The notes beneath the pieces are model-generated. The model was not told the origin of the DNA. It made no database searches and saw only the letters and a program-made list of their open reading frames with translations. This document shows positions 52,558-64,000 of a DNA stretch of 64,000 nt, in pieces. This DNA is from Euwallacea fornicatus. Taxonomy: Eukaryota; Arthropoda; Insecta; Coleoptera; Curculionidae. Both the position numbers and the translations under genes were made by a program. The DNA is taken from contig NC_089542.1 in the NCBI RefSeq assembly GCF_040115645.1, positions 7,254,001-7,318,000 of the forward strand, in the 5' to 3' direction. Numbering within the stretch: position 1 is the first letter of the stretch; each line of letters starts with the position of its first letter.

Positions 52558-53582
52558 CAGGACGTTTCATAATAGCATGCCAAAAATTCAGGAGGTGAAT
52601 ATGTAGATAATTTTAAGAACAAAGTTCACATTAACATGGGTCCTTTTTCGCTTCCTGCATGAAATATAGGGTGATGAAAGAATAAGTCAGTTTCGGCATT
52701 AAATAATTTTCTGAAAATTGGGGAGCGTAAAATCAGTGTAGAGATACATTTTCTAAAAGAAGAATAAAGTTTTTAATTTCACTAACAGCCATGAATATTT
52801 TAAAGAAAAAAAAATGATACTCCACAAGTTTTTCTTTAATAAAAATAATTTTGTGAACGCTTTATTGTGTTGTGAAAAAAATATCTCTTGAATATTTTTC
52901 ATAGTATTATTTCCTAAGTAATATTAAAATTACAAGACTACATTAAGCGCAATACGATACTTATAAAAGAAAAATTAAATAAGATGTTGACCATGCCCTT
53001 CATTTGCAAGAACGCATGTCTCAGCCCTTTTTCGCATATTATCATTCACTCATTCCATGAAACATCCTTGATTTCTATTTTATTCTATTAAACAAAATAA
53101 TTATGCGATTTCCCAGTTCTCCCACAGTAACATCAGTAATACTGTAAATCACAATTTTAAGATAGTCCATTAAAAAAAACCTAAACTATTTAAATCAGGC
53201 GATCAAGCAGGCCACAGTTCCATTTCATAAAACATAGATAAGGACGTTTTATTTTTTTTTTCATAAAAATAGTTAACGTCATAAAAAATATTCAAGAAAC
53301 GTTTCGTTTAACACGTCCAGCATTATATTAATGGAAACGCAACTGATGAAATCAAAAACATTGTTTTCCCTTTAAAACATGTCTTTCTACTTTTATCTTA
53401 CTCTCCCCAATTTTCATAAGCATATTTAATACTGGAACATACTTATTTGTTTTATCACCCTGTACTTGAGAGAAAAAGTGAAAACGGATCAAAGTTTATA
53501 TCAACTTTTTTTCGTAAAATCACCCAGATTCATCGAATCTGAAACACCCTTAATTTTTGACATACTATTATGCAGCATCCTA
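52558..53582 (-). mobile_element. Decayed Tc1/mariner-type element with about 290-bp inverted repeats
   Basis: The left end CAGGACGTTTCATAATAG (52558) and right end CTATTATGCAGCATCCTA (ending 53582) are inverted copies with TA on the outer sides. The arms remain alignable for about 290 bp, for example GAAAATTGGGGAG near 52715 against its complement near 53410. A minus-strand transposase remnant (about 52975-53350) retains WPA*SPDLNSL near 53200 and a C-terminal MRKRAETCVLANEGH segment near 53030. Confidence 0.7.
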
Positions 53583-54969
53583 TATAAATCGATTAGATAA
53601 AGCAAACGTTACTAAATTTAATGTTAAACTAAGACTTGTGATCGGTCGTATCAATTTTTATTTATACTGCTTAAAGAGTTAACAATAATAAACCATATGA
53701 AAATTTGACCACCACGTATTATGCAAATTTAATTTCTTAAAGGCCCTTATTTTGCTATTAAATTGCATACACAGACAATAAATTATTATTTATTTTATTG
53801 TGAAATCCATACAAATATATTGACAATTAATAATTAACAATTTACACAGCTTACGTTTCTATCAATCATCTAAACACGACTAGTTTTTGACATAAATATT
53901 TGAGCCACTAATACAATACGGTAAGTAATATTTAGAGGGAGGAAACGCTACGGATTATTATTTGTCTTTATTTATATCAACTGGTAAATAGTCGATTGGA
54001 CAATAATTGTAGAACTACCTGAGAATAAAGGACAGTAACAGGATATTGCAAAGGAACCAATAAAAGCGCAAACTCCTTTATTAATCTTTTGATTTTCGAC
54101 CCATCCCAATTGTCCTAAAGAAATGTTTTATATTTTGATTAAAGCACTTTTGTTTCTAAATTGAATGTACTATTCTTTGAAACATCTAGCCAATTGAACC
54201 ATACGTACCTATATATAAATACATTAAAATGCAAGCTTAAATAATAACAACAATAATAAACAGATCTATCACAAAAACAGCAGCAATGAGAAGGTGCAAA
54301 ATAAATAAATAAAGCCTCAATTGTTATTGAGAATGAGTGAATGACAACTACTTGCTACACAGAGAAATAAAAAGAAATAACGCACAAAGATTTAAATAAT
54401 TAATATCACAAACCGTGTCGTTGCTACACCTAAATTTCATATTATGCAGAGGCCGAGAGTATTTTAGGCCCTAATTTGGAGGTTTCGCTACTATACCAAC
54501 CCAAAGAACACCACATTTCTGTCATGAAATTAATTAAAAAATAAAAATATGCATTAGGGAACTACTATGAGATTCTACTGTAAAATTAAGGAAGATTCTA
54601 TCTTAAACTTCAATAGCATCTGGCTGGCGGAGACAAACAAAGCTCCTTGGTCATTGCTTCGAGACCAGAATACTGAAAAATCACTAAATGCATGTTGACG
54701 AGCAACTTACTGAACTAAACCTAAAGGCAATTCCTTTGAAAAACTACTATATAACCTATCAGGTACCATTACGTCATAAACGAAACTACTGCAAACCATT
54801 GAATAGCTGCCAAAACAAAAAAATATCTTTAGTTTCTTTCAAAGTCGGACGAAGAACCTCTGACTAACACCAAGAAAGAACTATTAATGATTTCGAGTAT
54901 TGAGTCAGATATTTGCGAGGAAAGTTCCCCCTAAAACAAAGCAGACCTATAGATGTTTCTGGACGTAAT
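53583..54969. other. Non-coding region, probable PKI 3' UTR and spacer
   Basis: AT-rich sequence between the transposon and the PKI stop codon. On the minus strand several AATAAA signals occur (for example near 54077 and 53790), so the PKI 3' UTR probably extends into it. No ORF is recognised. Confidence 0.4.
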
Positions 54970-55435
54970 TCAGCTTTTGGAGGAGCTGGGGCCCGATTGG
55001 GACTCACCGCTCGTCGAAGGCCCTTGGTCTTTGGTAGTGAGGGCCTGCAATCGCGAAGGCAGGTCAGAGGAGGTTACAACTGCGTGTTGGCCTAAAAGCG
55101 AAATTTCTTCCAAGTATATTCATAAAATATAGCTACAAGATATTGACCGCATTTTCCAAGCATCTCAATCATCATTCTTTATTGTTGCCAACCCGGTGGA
55201 CCACGAAATTATTAAATCGTGACGCACGTAAACGCGGTCATTTGCCCAAGAATATTTTTGAATGGCTTTGAAGACCATTCAGAAAACTTTCTTTACCTAA
55301 GATGTCCGGCAGGGCATTTCTACGTCCAGTACGTCCAGAGCTGAGAAACTCCTGTATGGGTGGTTCGTTTGGTGGGGGCAAATCCCTGGGTCTGGCACCT
55401 GCGCCCTGTGACCCTGCCTCCATCACAGCCAGCAT
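54970..55435 (-). CDS. PKI: cAMP-dependent protein kinase inhibitor (PKI)
   Basis: Two coding exons, 55435-55297 and 55091-54970, joined in phase across a 205-bp intron, give 86 residues (82 if the second ATG at 55423 is used); vertebrate PKIs are about 76-78. The diagnostic element is FLSSGRTGRRNALPDIL. GRTGRRNA is the PKI pseudosubstrate, with Ala replacing the phospho-acceptor, and the preceding Phe is the hydrophobic anchor. The second exon has DLPSRLQAL, at the place of the leucine-rich nuclear export signal, then a Ser/Gly/Gln-rich acidic tail ending SSSKS. The known role is to bind and inhibit free PKA catalytic subunit and export it from the nucleus. A splice acceptor just before the ATG (exon start 55443) shows at least one upstream exon; the frame is open to that acceptor, so a longer N-terminus cannot be excluded. 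Confidence 0.88.
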
Positions 55436-55443
55436 CTTTAACA

Positions 55444-57040
55444 CTACAAAAATAAGAGATGAAAATAAAAAAACTCAAAACTCGGACTTTTACTTACAAT
55501 ATTTCACTTTGCGTTTAAAAACTTTGTTTTTTTCAATCACCCTCCGACTTTTAAACCTCGAGTTCACCACTAAATACATTCTGCATGCGACCTCAGACAA
55601 CGCTTAGCGTTTTGTCACGTTCGTACACTATCCCAACAATTATTATTATTATTTTATAGCAGTATTAATAATTAATACCAAGAAACAGGACAGGGCCGAG
55701 ATGCAACTCATTAGACTTATAAATACAAAATATGCCAGGCGCACTTTTAAACTCTTATCTAGTCCGTCTCTGCTTGCGTCAATAATTTACGTCCTTGATT
55801 ACGTCGCACTTTACGATTTTCCTCGGAAAAAACCTACGTCGTTGAAGTGACGTGATTAGCTGATTGAAATCTATGCAAATATGCCCTCGTTATAAAGATA
55901 GGGATGAGACAAAAGTAAAAATAATTAATGCATTACTCGATGCAATACAGAAATAAAAACAAATCGTGCGAATTTATAGCTGCCAAAATAACGATAATCA
56001 AATATTTCCCAGCCAGGGAAAATAAACCAAGACTACTGTTATAAGGAGCGTTTGCTATTTATTCTGATGACGAGATTGGCCTCGTTTTAATTGAAACTAG
56101 GTCATTTGGTAGTTTTGGTAAATAGGACGTAAAGAAATATCTCTATACTAAATCACACATCGAATACCCGGGCTGAAACCACTTCAATGGACCTATGATC
56201 CACTAAAGACTTGAGAAAGTGTGTATTTGAGACATGAAAGTAACCTTTTAGATCTAGGATAATAACGTCAAAAACTTTAAAGGGCATCATTGATAACGCT
56301 GGCGGAAAATCAACACTTAATAACTCAAGTTCATCATAAAGGGCAATCAATATCACGAAAGCGGTAGTTGGGGCAAATATTACAATGTTTAATTATAATT
56401 AAAATTAGCTACTAAACTATGTAAATTATTATAATCAAACTCCTCATTAGCTGGTAAATAGTCAAAATATAAGTAAAAAATAAAGTTGACTACCAGAACG
56501 GCCTTATTATTTTTATGTAAAAAAATAACCGCAACTTACCAATAACATCTATCATACACTGAACAAAAACATTCAATCTAAGCAAAAAAGCTGCTGGAAA
56601 ATCAATAGTTTATTAATTTTTCACATTAAATAGTATATAGCTTCCTAGATGAAGGTTATTTACAACAAAAATTGATTTTATGAGCAACTTTTCCCCCGAA
56701 TCTTCACATTTAAAATTGCATCTAAAACATAATTATGAATTAAACTCATATGAGGCCCTAAACCCACACTAATTCTAATTAATAGCACCTTTATGTCAAT
56801 ATTTACAAAAATCTTAGGTGTCACAGCATAAAATCATGATGCTGTAAGGAACAATAACAGGCAAGTCACAAGGAAATTATGACCCTTATATCTCATAGGT
56901 GACGTTTCTTAATACCCACTTATTATGATTTAGCTACAATAAAACCTCAATTTAATATTCAAAAATACCTTCTCACCTACTCCTCATTTAAAACTACCAA
57001 TGTTTATGGTTAATAAAAGGCTTCACCAGAAGCAGGTTAG
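55444..57040. other. PKI upstream region or 5' intron
   Basis: Non-coding. It contains a cluster of ACGT-core sites at about 55788-55855 (TTACGTCC, TTACGTCG, CTACGTCG, TGACGTGA) and a further TGACGT near 56902. No ORF with recognisable content is seen. Confidence 0.4.
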
Positions 57041-57300
57041 AGCCCTCATTGGAGCTTCAGCATGTGTTATGCATGCAACTCGGCCTAATTAAGGGGGCCC
57101 CTAGAGTCCATAGCAGCGCAAATAGTAGACTTAAGGGGCCGGCCTTAGCTCGAACCTTGAACTACGCCTACCTGCTTGTCTGGAGAACCCTTTACGTGGT
57201 GATCTAGTTATGCGCCCCGCGGGGGCTTTTCGACCTACCATGGACATGCGGAGGGGCCGGATGAGGGCCTCCTGTGACGTGTCTTTGCTGGAACTATAGT
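57041..57300 (-). promoter_or_regulatory. GC-rich block, candidate PKI promoter or 5' exon
   Basis: This is one of the most GC-rich stretches in the window, with several CpGs and a TGACGT half-CRE at 57275-57280. On the minus strand a donor-like CCATG|GTAGGT occurs near 57238. Joining it to the PKI acceptor at 55443 would give a non-coding leader, because the small upstream frame ends in TAA at once. It is an inferred first exon or promoter. Confidence 0.35.
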
Positions 57301-59640
57301 GGGATACAATCGAAGTGTTTCACATAATATTTATATCGAATCAACGTCAGGAAAGAAGGAAAACAACTTAGAAAAGTAGAAAACTTTGGAATTTTTTTTT
57401 TGTTGATAGTTGATAGTTTGTTGACATCGAAAAACTTTGACAGTTGGCATTACATTGAAAATTAGCACCGAACACAGTGATTTTTGCAACGTTATATATA
57501 TATTTTGTTAGATTATATATTCGATTCACTTGTGTCTATGTCTGCTGAGAAGAATGAACGAAATAGATTGATAGTCTGAACATTAAAAAAATAAACCGAA
57601 CACCAGGCAAGTCAATTCAAAACAGTAAGGTTATAGCTTATTGTTTGTTTACTTTTATGGTTTTACCAGATAGACGATTATAAGTGTGTCTTAAATAATT
57701 AGCTATTTAAAATTGTTAAATAAAGACTGACACACGCTGAAAATCTAAAATAATATAATAGTACTGGTGCTAGAACAGACCTGTCATACTGAGTAGGTGT
57801 TTAAAAATTATACCTAAATCACTGGTTCTTTACTAAGGAAACTTAGTTGCTACCTGTACTAATATTTTGTATAATATTGAGATATCATTTTGTCGAACTA
57901 CCCTTAGCCGTTCTTAGCTCCTTTTAAAATGGATAATTATTTCCCTAAATAGTGTCATTAGATACTAAATATTTACTGAGTGGCCATTGTTGTGTATAAA
58001 TTATTGGTGCTCCACAGTCTCACCTTACTGAGGTTTAAGATTTTAATCTCAAGTTTTACTAAACTTTCCTTTTTCTTTAATAACATATACCTGGGCTCTT
58101 GGACAGAAATGAAAGTATTTAATACCTACTTAATTTATCTCTGTCTCTCATGTCATATTTATGTCAAGGAGCAAATAGTGTAGAGTGGCAAAAAGCTTTT
58201 GAGGTAATTTATTCCTCTTTAAAAAATAGAAAATCACACCAATTTCATTGAATATTTTTAGGTCTTTCCTATTATATGTACATAGTATATACATACATAC
58301 TTTTTAACAATTTGGATCCTTCTACTTTGAAAATAAAAACTAACCAAAATTCCCTAGACTTCTCCCTTTCTTGGATTTCAAGGATATTTACAATAAATTT
58401 GTAAATTTTTAAACTGTCTTACATTCTCGAGAAGTTAATTTTCTTTTGTAATGAATTTTAGACTGGATTCACAATGATTGTAACTATTTAACATGGAGAA
58501 ACTGTCAGATTTAGAATAATGAAAGGTTGTCAGCTAGGTTGTTCTCTCTCCACTTTAAAATCACTGCTTTTGGCTGACTTGTGATTTATTTTGGGCCTGT
58601 AGGAAATGGAAGTACATACCTTCATAGAAATAGTCCTATAAAGAAACAACCAACCAATACGATATAGAAGAAATATTCAACATAATGTGCAGTTGATACA
58701 AAAGAAAACCTAACAAGTGATTCTTGGAAAACATTACTATGGCATTTACCAAAAAGGAAAAATTGGACTCCTACAAGAATTACCATTCCCATTTGAAGTA
58801 ACAATTCTGTACTCAACAGAAAGGAAATATCTGGGACACACCTAAGTAAATCACTAACATGGAACATCTACATGCCCTACATGGAGCAGAAAATATTCCT
58901 TTCATTGAGAATGTGCAAAACCAGGTACATGAAACCCTGGGGTATCCCAGCAAACATTCTGGATTTAGATGAAATTCATTAGACCAACAATCGCATACAG
59001 AGCTATGAGATGGTTCAAAAAACCTAAAGAAAGATTATAGTGCTAATCTATAATATTTCTTCAAATCAAAATTGAAATTTGGTTTGACTTCATTTCTCCT
59101 CATATTTAAAGACGCAGACAAAACTATTAAATTAAAATAAGTTAGGTAGCTAAACAGCGATTAGCACCCTTGTATTGATTCATTTTAATTCTAAAATGAT
59201 CTGGAACATCTCATGGTCTAAATACTTCATGTGTAGGTAATTGAGTCACGTTAATATGGTTTTAACGCCCTTATTCTCACGTATCATGTGAGAATCTCAT
59301 ATATGGAAACCAAGAACCTAGAAAGATCAGTCTGTCGTAATTCGAACCATCTGAGGCAAAATCGCACTTGTTTTGACTGCTAGTTATTCTTACCAGAAGA
59401 TTCTTACACGAGACATGAGTATAAATCTCCATGTTATTCAGTCCTCCAGGAAAAGAAGATTCCCTATATCTCCGCCAAGGAGGCAACGAATTAATCGTTT
59501 ATGGGACTTGAATGAGTATTAAGAGACGTCCCACTGTTTGTCGAAACTAGACCTCCAGAGATGGCGTGAGCTGAAAGTTCCACTAACGAAAGCAGAGCGT
59601 TAGAGATGGCGCGAGCTGATATCCTAGGAACGCAGGCAGG
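57301..59640. other. Intergenic sequence
   Basis: AT-rich DNA. An 81-codon hydrophobic minus ORF (58622-58867) is followed by a donor-like GTATGT, but no gene model forms around it. A near-duplicate AGAGATGGCGYGAGCTGA occurs at 59557 and 59602, 45 bases apart. Confidence 0.35.
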
Positions 59641-59719
59641 AATAATCTACAGGGTATGACACATCGGACGAGGTCCCTGCGAGAGCACTATTACTTCTGC
59701 TGTTAAGCAGATAATGAGT

Positions 59720-60030
59720 GATGATACCACGGCAGTTTTCACAGGATATGGTCTGTTCTTAGTCAGCTTGTACAAAATGAGCATATTTGAAAAATCAGTA
59801 TTCCCGTTGTGTGTGAGGAGGGGCAGACTGTGAATCGCTTTCCTTGTAAATGTCCAGTGGTTTCCAAACAAAGATTTAATCTGCTTCATAGAGCAGTAAT
59901 CGGATCAGAACACTTCAACGGAACGTCATATAGAGAAGTAGTCAAAGTTTATGAAGAACCGGAACAAACCAGAGGACTGCTAGGAAATATACAAAGGGTA
60001 GTTTGGATTGAGTGGAACAAGACATAAGGC
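59720..60030 (+). pseudogene. LINE ORF2 C-terminal relic (post-RNase H zinc-finger-like end)
   Basis: FTGYGLFLVSLYKM (about 59735-59780) corresponds to the 'lTGHg....l.k.g' segment. After a frameshift, CEEGQTVNRFPCKCPVVSKQRF (about 59811-59876) corresponds to the 'C..C..e.ETv.H.lCeCp.l...R' terminal motif of RNase H-bearing non-LTR retrotransposons, and a degenerate tail follows. One frameshift separates the two parts, so it is inactive. Confidence 0.6.
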
Positions 60031-61280
60031 ATCTTTCAGGATCTTCTAGAGATTTATCCAACTTATCAAAAATAGTCTGTTTTTTGTCCGTTTTAGGACT
60101 TTTTAGGTATTTCGAAAAATGCAAATCCCCAAATGTTATTTTTCTTTTTGAAAGATTTTTTGATGTTCAAAATTTTGAAAATTGTAGAGATATGGTATGA
60201 TTTTTTACGAATTTGGAGATTTCCATAGAAATTAATGAGATATCGATGGACACCTTGGATATCATTGAAAATTTCCTGATGATTTACCCTCCTTGATATA
60301 CATTTGAAAAATTGGCGGGCACTTATCGATAACTTTTTTACCGAATTTTTGTGTTCAAGAAATTGAAAACTCCAGATAGATATAAGTGAATAATTTTTAT
60401 ATGAGACCGCAGAGGTTTAAAAATATCTTGTTGCTCATGTCTAGTATCTACCTTTATTCATGAGGGTTCAACCATGATAATTAAATATAGACATAGTGGC
60501 TAAAATACGCTACCGAGTAATTAATTTGTCATATTTTCAAATCTTCGAAGATTAAACCTTTACGATATATCCCAGACTATATCACCATACCGGATTGAAT
60601 TTTCTGAAAAAAATGTTACCCTATTTCAATTTTAATACATATGTATGTTTTATATCAGTTTAGGTATTTGCACGATGATAGAATTTCTAAACAGAACATA
60701 GAAAGTTATGGCATATTGCAATTGCATAAATCATTCAAGTTGAATTTCCACATTTTTTATCAACGTACCTAATTAGTTTTGTGACTGCATGAAGTTTTTT
60801 GAGTAAATTATTTCATTTTTTTTTTTAATTAGAAGATATAAGCCAATGAATAAAAGGAAAAATCAAATATGGGATTGGAATTGAAACTCCAAATATGACT
60901 AAACTAAAACTACATTTTATAGTTGTGGTGATAGATTCCATTATTGAATCAATTGGCGAACAAATATTGCCAAAATATCTAAAGTTTTGAATACGTAGAT
61001 AATAATCCGTATACAGTACAAAAAAAACTATTAAGAGCTTATTAAAGTGAATTTTTATATTAGTAAGTATTTTATGTTTTGTTGTTACTTTTATAAGGTG
61101 TCCCGCGACTTATGTTTATGCTAACTTAAGGGTGTGTTGCCGAAATAACTTTAAGTTAAAAACATATAATACTAGTATCACCTAGTACAAAAACATCAAG
61201 TACATCTAGTAAACACATAATCTAGATTCACTTGTAACTGAATTATAGGCATTTCAGTTTTTTTTTTAATTATTTTATAA
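60031..61280. other. Intergenic sequence
   Basis: AT-rich sequence with no ORF or element assigned. A transposon-end-like GGTGTCCCGCGACTT occurs near 61098. Confidence 0.35.
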
Positions 61281-61298
61281 AATATGATCACAACCGAT

Positions 61299-61520
61299 GC
61301 AATTGCTCAGCCAGCGGGGTCACCACAGTTAAATCCCCTCGACTATTTGGCTGGCGATGGTTGAAAATTGTGATTTATGTGTAAATTTTGGAAAAAGCGA
61401 ATTTCTCATTGCTAGCGTTATGATTGCAGCAGAAAATATTCGTACTCATGCTGAGACTGTTAAAAGAACCACATCACTCATTTTAGGGGGCGTTCAAACT
61501 TGTATCCAGATGTATATATT
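61299..61520 (+). pseudogene. Transposase relic (Tc1/mariner superfamily)
   Basis: The plus strand encodes QPAGSPQLNPLDYLAG (about 61308-61355), a degraded form of the 'WPa.SPDLNPLDy..W' motif in which the third catalytic-region Asp is changed to Gln. C-terminal fragments follow with a frameshift. No ends were identified. Confidence 0.5.
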
Positions 61521-61529
61521 TTTAGTTGG

Positions 61530-62220
61530 TTCTTAATTTAACAATAATAAATTATGTTTATTTATTGATCAACTATGATTTATTAATAAACTAATGTTAT
61601 TAATAAGCTGTGATAAGTGCTTTTTAATAACAAACACAAAAATCAGCTTTTTTCCAACCTCAACCCACACCAATTCTAATTTTTCTGTATATTCCAAATT
61701 GCTGCCTTTTTTTATACCTTAGAAATAACTAAAAACTAACTGAAATGAAAATATAAAATGCTTGTAGCTCAAATACAATTCAGTTTTGGTCCCAGGTTCC
61801 CTAAACGTTTTCAACTTCAAATTGCTCCGCCAATCGGTTCTTAAACCGTGGCAGAAATCTCTAGACACCTTGTACACCTATCTGCTCAGTTCAATGCATT
61901 ATTTACCTATAGACAGATAACCTTTAAACATGCTTTATTTTTCTCTATTTATTTCTGATGATATTTTTCCTCAAACCGACCCATTTCTCTTTGTAATACC
62001 AACGGCCTAATGCATACCACCATCATTCCAGCTCCAAGTGCATGTCCATATGTAAAAGAATTTGTCCCTCTGTACCTATAACTACCACATTACCATAAAA
62101 TTATCCGCTCAAACAATACAGCATATTGAGTTGACCGACATAATTGCCGTTTTAAATAAACGCAGATCAAGGGCCGAGATATATCTCCTCGTACCACCAT
62201 GAATCCCATATGCCCTGCGG
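61530..62220. other. Intergenic sequence
   Basis: AT-rich sequence with no gene found. A transposon-end-like CTAGACACCTTGTAC lies near 61861-61875. Confidence 0.35.
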
Positions 62221-62221
62221 C

Positions 62222-62470
62222 CTCCCTATTTAAAGGGGCGATTCATGAGGGCGCAGCACGCGCGAGCACCGATTTCAAAGTTACCTTCTTCAGTCAAAGT
62301 GGAAATTTATATGTGGTATTGTGGTACTTTGAGTGGACTATATGCGGGATTCCCACGAGACCTTTTTGGCTTTGAGAAGAGTATTATAGTTTTTTGTGAT
62401 ATAGTCCACAGCTTCCTGTTAGTAAAACGTTTGGAGGATTTATTAAACCTGTACGTCACAGCTTAGAAGA
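62222..62470 (+). promoter_or_regulatory. TATA-type candidate promoter with short ORF
   Basis: CTATTTAAAGGGGCG (about 62226-62240) is a good TATA box, followed within about 30 bases by a CpG-rich stretch (GCAGCACGCGCGAGC). A 73-codon frame opens at 62245 and ends at 62466, but its product matches no family I know. The promoter is plausible; the coding nature of the ORF is doubtful. Confidence 0.3.
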
Positions 62471-63440
62471 GTGGGTTTAAAGGAATTTTATACAGGATGA
62501 TCTGAGTTCAAATAGATTGTTTTAATCTGCCTGATGCGTCTGATGTGTCTCGCCAAGAAAGAGCGAAAGTCAAAGGGCTCTAAGCCAGGTCGCCTCTCTT
62601 TTAGTTAACCTGAGTAACCCGAACTAATTATTATTAAAGAAATTTCGTGATTTTTTTTAACACGACACCTCGTGTAGGATGTATGTATTCGCCTTGTAAA
62701 ATAACGTAATTTTCCTGTGTGTTGCATGTCCCGCATATAGACCTCCACCGTGCCGGCATATGACCCCTACGCCATCACCAATTGAGCGAGTTAAGCTCAA
62801 TTAAACGAGATGGTTCTTTAATTGGGTACAATTGCCGATGAGCATCAGCTTCACGACAGCAACAAGTTAGATCGACCGAAATGTGTTTTCTGAATTTTAT
62901 TTTTCCTTTGTTGGATGCAGGATAGGTACTTCAATGAAAATGATGATAATTGTCGGGTTTTGTGCCGAGGGGCAAAAGGATGAGCCTCAATTGGAATTGA
63001 AAATTGGCTTTTCCGTTAGACTCGGTAGGAAAATATTTTTACCGCTTGTGTCCGAAACCTAGATATAAAGAGTATCCTCAAAATATACTAACAAACTTTA
63101 AGTAGTGGTGGGGGATATTAATGTAAAGTTGTTTGTTTAATAAATATCTGCCCGCAAAAGCACTGTTAGGGCGGTAGAGCAAATAAAGTATTTTAAATCA
63201 TATCAAATAACTATATTAATTCTTGAGTTAGTTGGTCACAACTCTTTTTTTATTGAACATTGTTAGATTCAACTATGATTTTCGTTAAGAACACAAACTT
63301 TTCTTCATCACAATTAGACATTCCAAAGATACCAATTTTAAAACTGTAGTTGGTATTATGTCGATGTACATTACGATTATTTAGTTCGCACAGCAACATT
63401 TATTTGATTGATTTTTAATCACCATTTGTATTTAATGTTA
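62471..63440. other. Intergenic sequence with a less AT-rich, ATTA-containing block
   Basis: Between about 62720 and 62890 the composition is more balanced and holds several AATTGAGC/TTAATTG motifs. No ORF is recognised. It could be regulatory DNA. Confidence 0.3.
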
Positions 63441-63469
63441 ATTTCTCATTTAAATAAATTACCGATTTG

Positions 63470-63715
63470 CACCGATGAATTGAAGTAGGAGGTCTTGTAG
63501 CCTGTCCCGCGCATTCTCCTGATCTCAACACCCTTGATTTGTTTTCTTCGGGTTTATATTGAATCTTTGGTCTAGAAACCGCTTATTCGTAAAAGAAAGA
63601 CATCTTAGCAAAAATAACGACCAGCTGCACGTATATAGGAGCTATTCCCGGAATATTCTCTAGAGTCCGCGTGTTAATGAACCGACGAGCAATCTTTGTA
63701 TTGAAGTAAATAGTC
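63470..63715 (+). pseudogene. Transposase C-terminal relic (Tc1/mariner superfamily)
   Basis: The plus strand gives PAHSPDLNTLDLF near 63507-63545 (the third catalytic motif), a stop, then in another frame DLLAKITTSCTYIGAIPGIF and SRVRVLMNRRAIFVLK (about 63600-63710), matching the conserved C-terminal helices of these transposases. It lies against the window edge region; the element ends were not found. Confidence 0.65.
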
Positions 63716-64000
63716 TACATTTTAAACAATTACTATAAGCCAGCATTTATTCAGGAATAAAACAACATCTAACGCTAACAAAAAGTTATTATAATGACCA
63801 AAACCATATTGCTTCTTTTCTGCTTAAACAACTTATTTGCCGGCATATGCCTATTTTAAAAAAAGTTCGTATTGATCTCTTCCATCACCCAATAAAGTTT
63901 GTTTATATATTTTTGGGACACTTTGTAGAGTGGTTCTTTACCTACACACAAGGTGTCCAGAAATAATTTCAAAGTATTTTGGGCCGTAATTCTAGATATT

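Noticed and set aside
58622..58867. Hydrophobic 81-codon minus ORF followed by a GTATGT donor
   Set aside because: It looks membrane-like, but the stop precedes the donor and no neighbouring exon continues it.
59557..59620. Two copies of AGAGATGGCGYGAGCTGA as a satellite or array
   Set aside because: There are only two units with unlike intervening sequence; not a tandem array or CRISPR.

Overview
This is a window of an AT-rich insect nuclear genome. The coding genes are split by spliceosomal introns, many only 46-56 bp long, and sit among decayed Tc1/mariner-superfamily transposons and LINE fragments. The small introns and gene content would fit a beetle, but the order cannot be fixed from sequence alone. 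I see no bacterial genes, tRNA, rRNA or CRISPR array.

Five protein-coding genes can be reconstructed exon by exon. (1) 11051-13021 (+) encodes a secreted 8-cysteine protein, distantly odorant-binding-protein-like, with a Pro/Gln/Gly-rich middle. (2) 13856-15258 (+) encodes a DRC9/IQCG-type axonemal dynein regulatory complex subunit with an IQ motif. (3) 15698-32762 (-) encodes cytosolic aconitase / iron regulatory protein 1 in 16 coding exons with all three Fe-S cysteines. It lies tail to tail with DRC9. (4) 35034-52110 (+) encodes a large secreted matrix-type protein with Gln-rich, helical, Thr-rich and LPNG-repeat regions followed by two FAS1 (fasciclin) domains. One of its introns appears to be GC-AG. 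(5) 54970-55435 (-) encodes a cAMP-dependent protein kinase inhibitor (PKI) with an intact pseudosubstrate.

The rest is non-coding. The first 11 kb holds a candidate 5' exon with a good promoter signature (452-656), a transposase relic (7.1-8.15 kb) and a mariner-like element with long inverted repeats and TA target duplications (8625-10158). The 8.8 kb intron 8 of the aconitase gene and the 11.1 kb intron 1 of the FAS1 gene carry most of the other mobile DNA: a long-inverted-repeat element near 22.45-25.03 kb, a near-palindromic element at 37951-39096, a MITE-like element at 42892-43587 beside a mariner relic, and a pair of inverted repeats 5.3 kb apart. Beyond 52.1 kb there are another decayed element (52558-53582), the PKI gene with a GC-rich upstream block, a LINE C-terminal relic (59.7-60.0 kb), a TATA-type candidate promoter (62.2 kb) and two more transposase relics (61.3 and 63.5 kb).

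The five genes do not form a pathway; this is an ordinary insect gene neighbourhood. The least familiar item is the architecture of the FAS1 protein. No new defence-like or multi-gene system was found.
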